From Draconibacterium orientale (GTDB lineage: Bacteria; Bacteroidota; Bacteroidia; Bacteroidales; JAIFNL01): a DNA stretch of 34,382 nucleotides. The position numbers and the translations under genes were made by a program. Below the pieces are notes generated by a model. It was not told the origin of the DNA. It ran no database searches and was given only the letters and a program-made list of their open reading frames with translations. This document shows, in pieces, positions 32,610 to 34,382 of the stretch; the first letter of the stretch is position 1, and every line of letters starts with the position of its first letter. The stretch lies in contig DZBP01000002.1 in NCBI GenBank assembly GCA_022729915.1, forward strand, positions 25,039 through 59,420, read 5' to 3'.

Positions 32610-33059
32610 TCAATTATTTGCTAAAACTTCGGCAACAAAATGTACTTCTACAGTTTTATCAACCGAATTAGTTATAAGTACAACACTTTTTTGTTGCTTT
32701 CCTAAACGTCCTGAACTATCGAAAGTTACTTCCAATTGTCCTTCACCACCTTTTGCAATAGGTTCTTTTGTCCATTTTGGCACAGTACAACCGCAACTTG
32801 CTCTTGCTGATTTAATTATGAGCATATCTTCACCTTCATTTTTAAATTTCATGGTATATTTAACAATCTCACCTTGCTGAATTTTGCCCAAATCATACGT
32901 TTCTTTCTCAAATACACATTTTGAATTAGCTCCTGCTTCTTCAGCATATTGAATAGATTTATTTTCAGGCATTTGCATTTCATTTCCGGCAGGTTCAGAT
33001 TCTGAATTGCACGATGAAACAATTATCGAAAAAAGAAGAAAATAAACAATTTTTTTCAT
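32610..33059 (-). CDS. DUF1573 lipoprotein
   Basis: The 149-residue product starts MKKIVYFLLFSIIVSSCNSE, a lipoprotein signal with lipobox VSSC (Cys17). The mature part is one DUF1573 immunoglobulin-like domain: FEKETYDLGKIQQGEIVKYTMKFKNEGEDMLII, the hallmark ARASCGCTVPKW, GGEGQLEVTFDSSGR and KSVVLITNSV. The family is abundant in Bacteroidetes envelopes with unclear function. It stops at TGA, showing TGA is a genuine stop codon in this genome. It lies between nusB and yajC on the same strand. Confidence 0.92.
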   Translation of the reverse strand: MKKIVYFLLFSIIVSSCNSESEPAGNEMQMPENKSIQYAEEAGANSKCVFEKETYDLGKIQQGEIVKYTMKFKNEGEDMLIIKSARASCGCTVPKWTKEPIAKGGEGQLEVTFDSSGRLGKQQKSVVLITNSVDKTVEVHFVAEVLANN

Positions 33060-33126
33060 ATTCCTATTTTATATATTTTTATTAAAACAAGTTACTTTTT
33101 TGATAAAAAGAAATCATTTGAGTAAT

Positions 33127-34074
33127 TTATTCTTTCAAACCTCTACCTACTTTTTTAATTTTTTCGGCTTTTTTTAGTTCTTCGATACAATTTTCGAGTA
33201 CTCCATTTATAAATTCACTGCTTTTTTCAGTGCTATAAAATTTTGAAAGTTCAATGTACTCATTCATACTCACTTTGATAGGAATTAATTCAAAATTAGA
33301 AATCTCGGAAATCGCCATAAGCAAAATCAAAATATCCATTTGAGCTATTCGCTCTAATTCCCAATTGTTTATATGTTTCTCTACAAGATCTTCGTATTGT
33401 TTTTTATTGAGTAATGTTTTGCGAATAATGTTCTTTGCAAAGTCAATATCTTCCTCATTACTAAATGTTTGCACAATGCGTTTCATGTGAGTATTGCCTA
33501 TTTTCATGCCCTCAATACTCTTAATAAGCATGCTCAGAACAAATTCAAAATCATCGTTCCAATAAATACTCATTTCCTCTAAAGCTTGCATTAAAAACTC
33601 GTTTTCAGCAAATACATTTTCAATTATTTGAATTACAAATTCTTGATCTTCACTATATTTTGAAGGCTCCGCAGCAGACATATATTTTTGATATATCTCA
33701 CTTTCCATCAGAGTATTAAATACACTTCTTACCAATTCTTCATTATTCGACCAATTTAATTTCTGACGCTGCACATATTCAATATACTGCTGGCTATCAG
33801 TCAATTGTCTAATAATCTTGTTATCAACAAACCTTCTATTGGGATTTAAATCTTCTTTCGTAGGCAGACGTTTGTTTTTTGCTTTTTCAATTTTCTCTTC
33901 AGCCAACTTCACCATTTCGGAGAGCAAAGCAATGTGTAAGAAAAATAAATCGTAGGATTTGCTGATGCTAAAAAATAATTCCTTTTCAGCCTGATTTATT
34001 GATTTTTCGGTGCTTTGCATGTACGAATATAGTACTTGCATTGCTTTAATACGTAGAAGTCTTCTACTAACCAT
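33127..34074 (-). CDS. nusB: Transcription antitermination factor NusB, N-terminally extended
   Basis: The 315-residue product carries the NusB fold in its C-terminal third (about 195-305: KNIIRKTLLNKKQYEDLVEKHINNWELERIAQMDILILLMAISEI, then PIKVSMNEYIELSKFYSTEKSSEFINGVLE). The N-terminus MVSRRLLRIKAMQVLYSY is also NusB-like, with a long helical insertion between. This long form is usual in Bacteroidetes, against about 140 residues elsewhere. NusB with NusE (S10) forms the rRNA antitermination complex. It is first in the nusB-DUF1573-yajC run. Confidence 0.92.
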   Translation of the reverse strand: MVSRRLLRIKAMQVLYSYMQSTEKSINQAEKELFFSISKSYDLFFLHIALLSEMVKLAEEKIEKAKNKRLPTKEDLNPNRRFVDNKIIRQLTDSQQYIEYVQRQKLNWSNNEELVRSVFNTLMESEIYQKYMSAAEPSKYSEDQEFVIQIIENVFAENEFLMQALEEMSIYWNDDFEFVLSMLIKSIEGMKIGNTHMKRIVQTFSNEEDIDFAKNIIRKTLLNKKQYEDLVEKHINNWELERIAQMDILILLMAISEISNFELIPIKVSMNEYIELSKFYSTEKSSEFINGVLENCIEELKKAEKIKKVGRGLKE

Positions 34075-34382
34075 GTAATTATATATAGTTAATAATGAAT
34101 AATTTACAAATTTTCTTTGTAATACCTAATGCTTTAATCTTATTTTGAGACTGCAAAAGTAAAAAAAATACTCAAACGAATAAGTTAAAATATCAAAATT
34201 AATATTCTTGCAGCTCCTTTTCACTTTTAATTTACTTAAAATAAAGTAATTAAGTCGCAAAAAAAGTTTTGTTTTTAAATTCACTAGGCTTTAGTTTTTC
34301 AATTTGTAATCATATGCGTATTTTGCTAAAATTTAGTTTTAAAATAATAAAAAAAAGTATAACTTTGTACAAAATACTAACT
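34075..34382. other. Divergent promoter region upstream of nusB
   Basis: This gene-free end piece has a minus-strand -7 element TACTTTTG (34154-34161) suited to nusB. At the right edge is a plus-strand TAACTTTG (34360-34367), with TTTT at the N19 -33 position, suited to a divergent gene beyond the window. No coding sequence is seen. Confidence 0.5.

Overview
The window is a low-GC chromosomal segment from a member of the Bacteroidota (Bacteroidetes). Three things point to this lineage. First, the family content: fused FeoA-FeoB, a T9SS type A sorting domain, DUF5606, DUF5063, DUF5683 and an N-terminally extended NusB. Second, gene order resembles familiar Bacteroidetes blocks: parA-parB-DUF5683-LysM lytic transglycosylase, and nusB-DUF1573-yajC-ybbR-coaE. 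Third, several gene starts are preceded by the Bacteroidetes promoter pattern TTTG-N19-TAnnTTTG; two copies are exact. Most stops are TAA or TAG, but TGA also ends real genes (DUF1573), so the standard code applies.

Left third (1-12,250): a membrane-anchored DUF3352-like/MORN-repeat protein; a small YqaE/Pmp3 membrane protein absent from the ORF track; an unrecognised conserved protein; an iron-uptake operon (FeoAB fusion plus a small Cys-rich FeoB-associated protein also absent from the track) behind a near-perfect 20-bp palindrome; a DUF4440 lipoprotein; the enoyl-ACP reductase FabI; and a secreted repeat protein with recently duplicated 165-bp units. Next comes a decayed patch (9821-11082): a fabG fragment with an in-frame TGA, joined out of frame to the C-terminal part of a sodium:solute symporter, then the N-terminal fragment of an acyl-CoA ligase. 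An orphan HsdR_N-type nuclease-fold protein and an unknown exported protein follow.

Middle (12,250-26,470): a secreted lysyl-endopeptidase-like protease with a T9SS tail, a thiolase, and a long minus-strand run parA-parB-DUF5683-LT-LT-SGNH-SGNH-MBOAT. This run combines chromosome partition with envelope functions: two LysM lytic transglycosylase homologues and a probable polysaccharide or peptidoglycan O-acetylation module. The second transglycosylase homologue lacks the catalytic glutamate.

Right third (27,268-34,382): YbaB, a 3'-5' exonuclease domain protein, DUF5063, DUF5606, Aat, CoaE, YbbR, YajC, a DUF1573 lipoprotein and NusB. All are on the minus strand except ybaB.

The most notable feature without a ready explanation is a family of about 95-100 bp dispersed intergenic repeats. 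There are four copies, near 12.5, 15.8, 16.1 and 28.3 kb, two of them as a facing inverted pair. They share blocks such as TTTGTAATCAAATAAAT and TAAGCACTTGGCAAA. No tRNA, rRNA, CRISPR array, transposase gene or prophage was seen.
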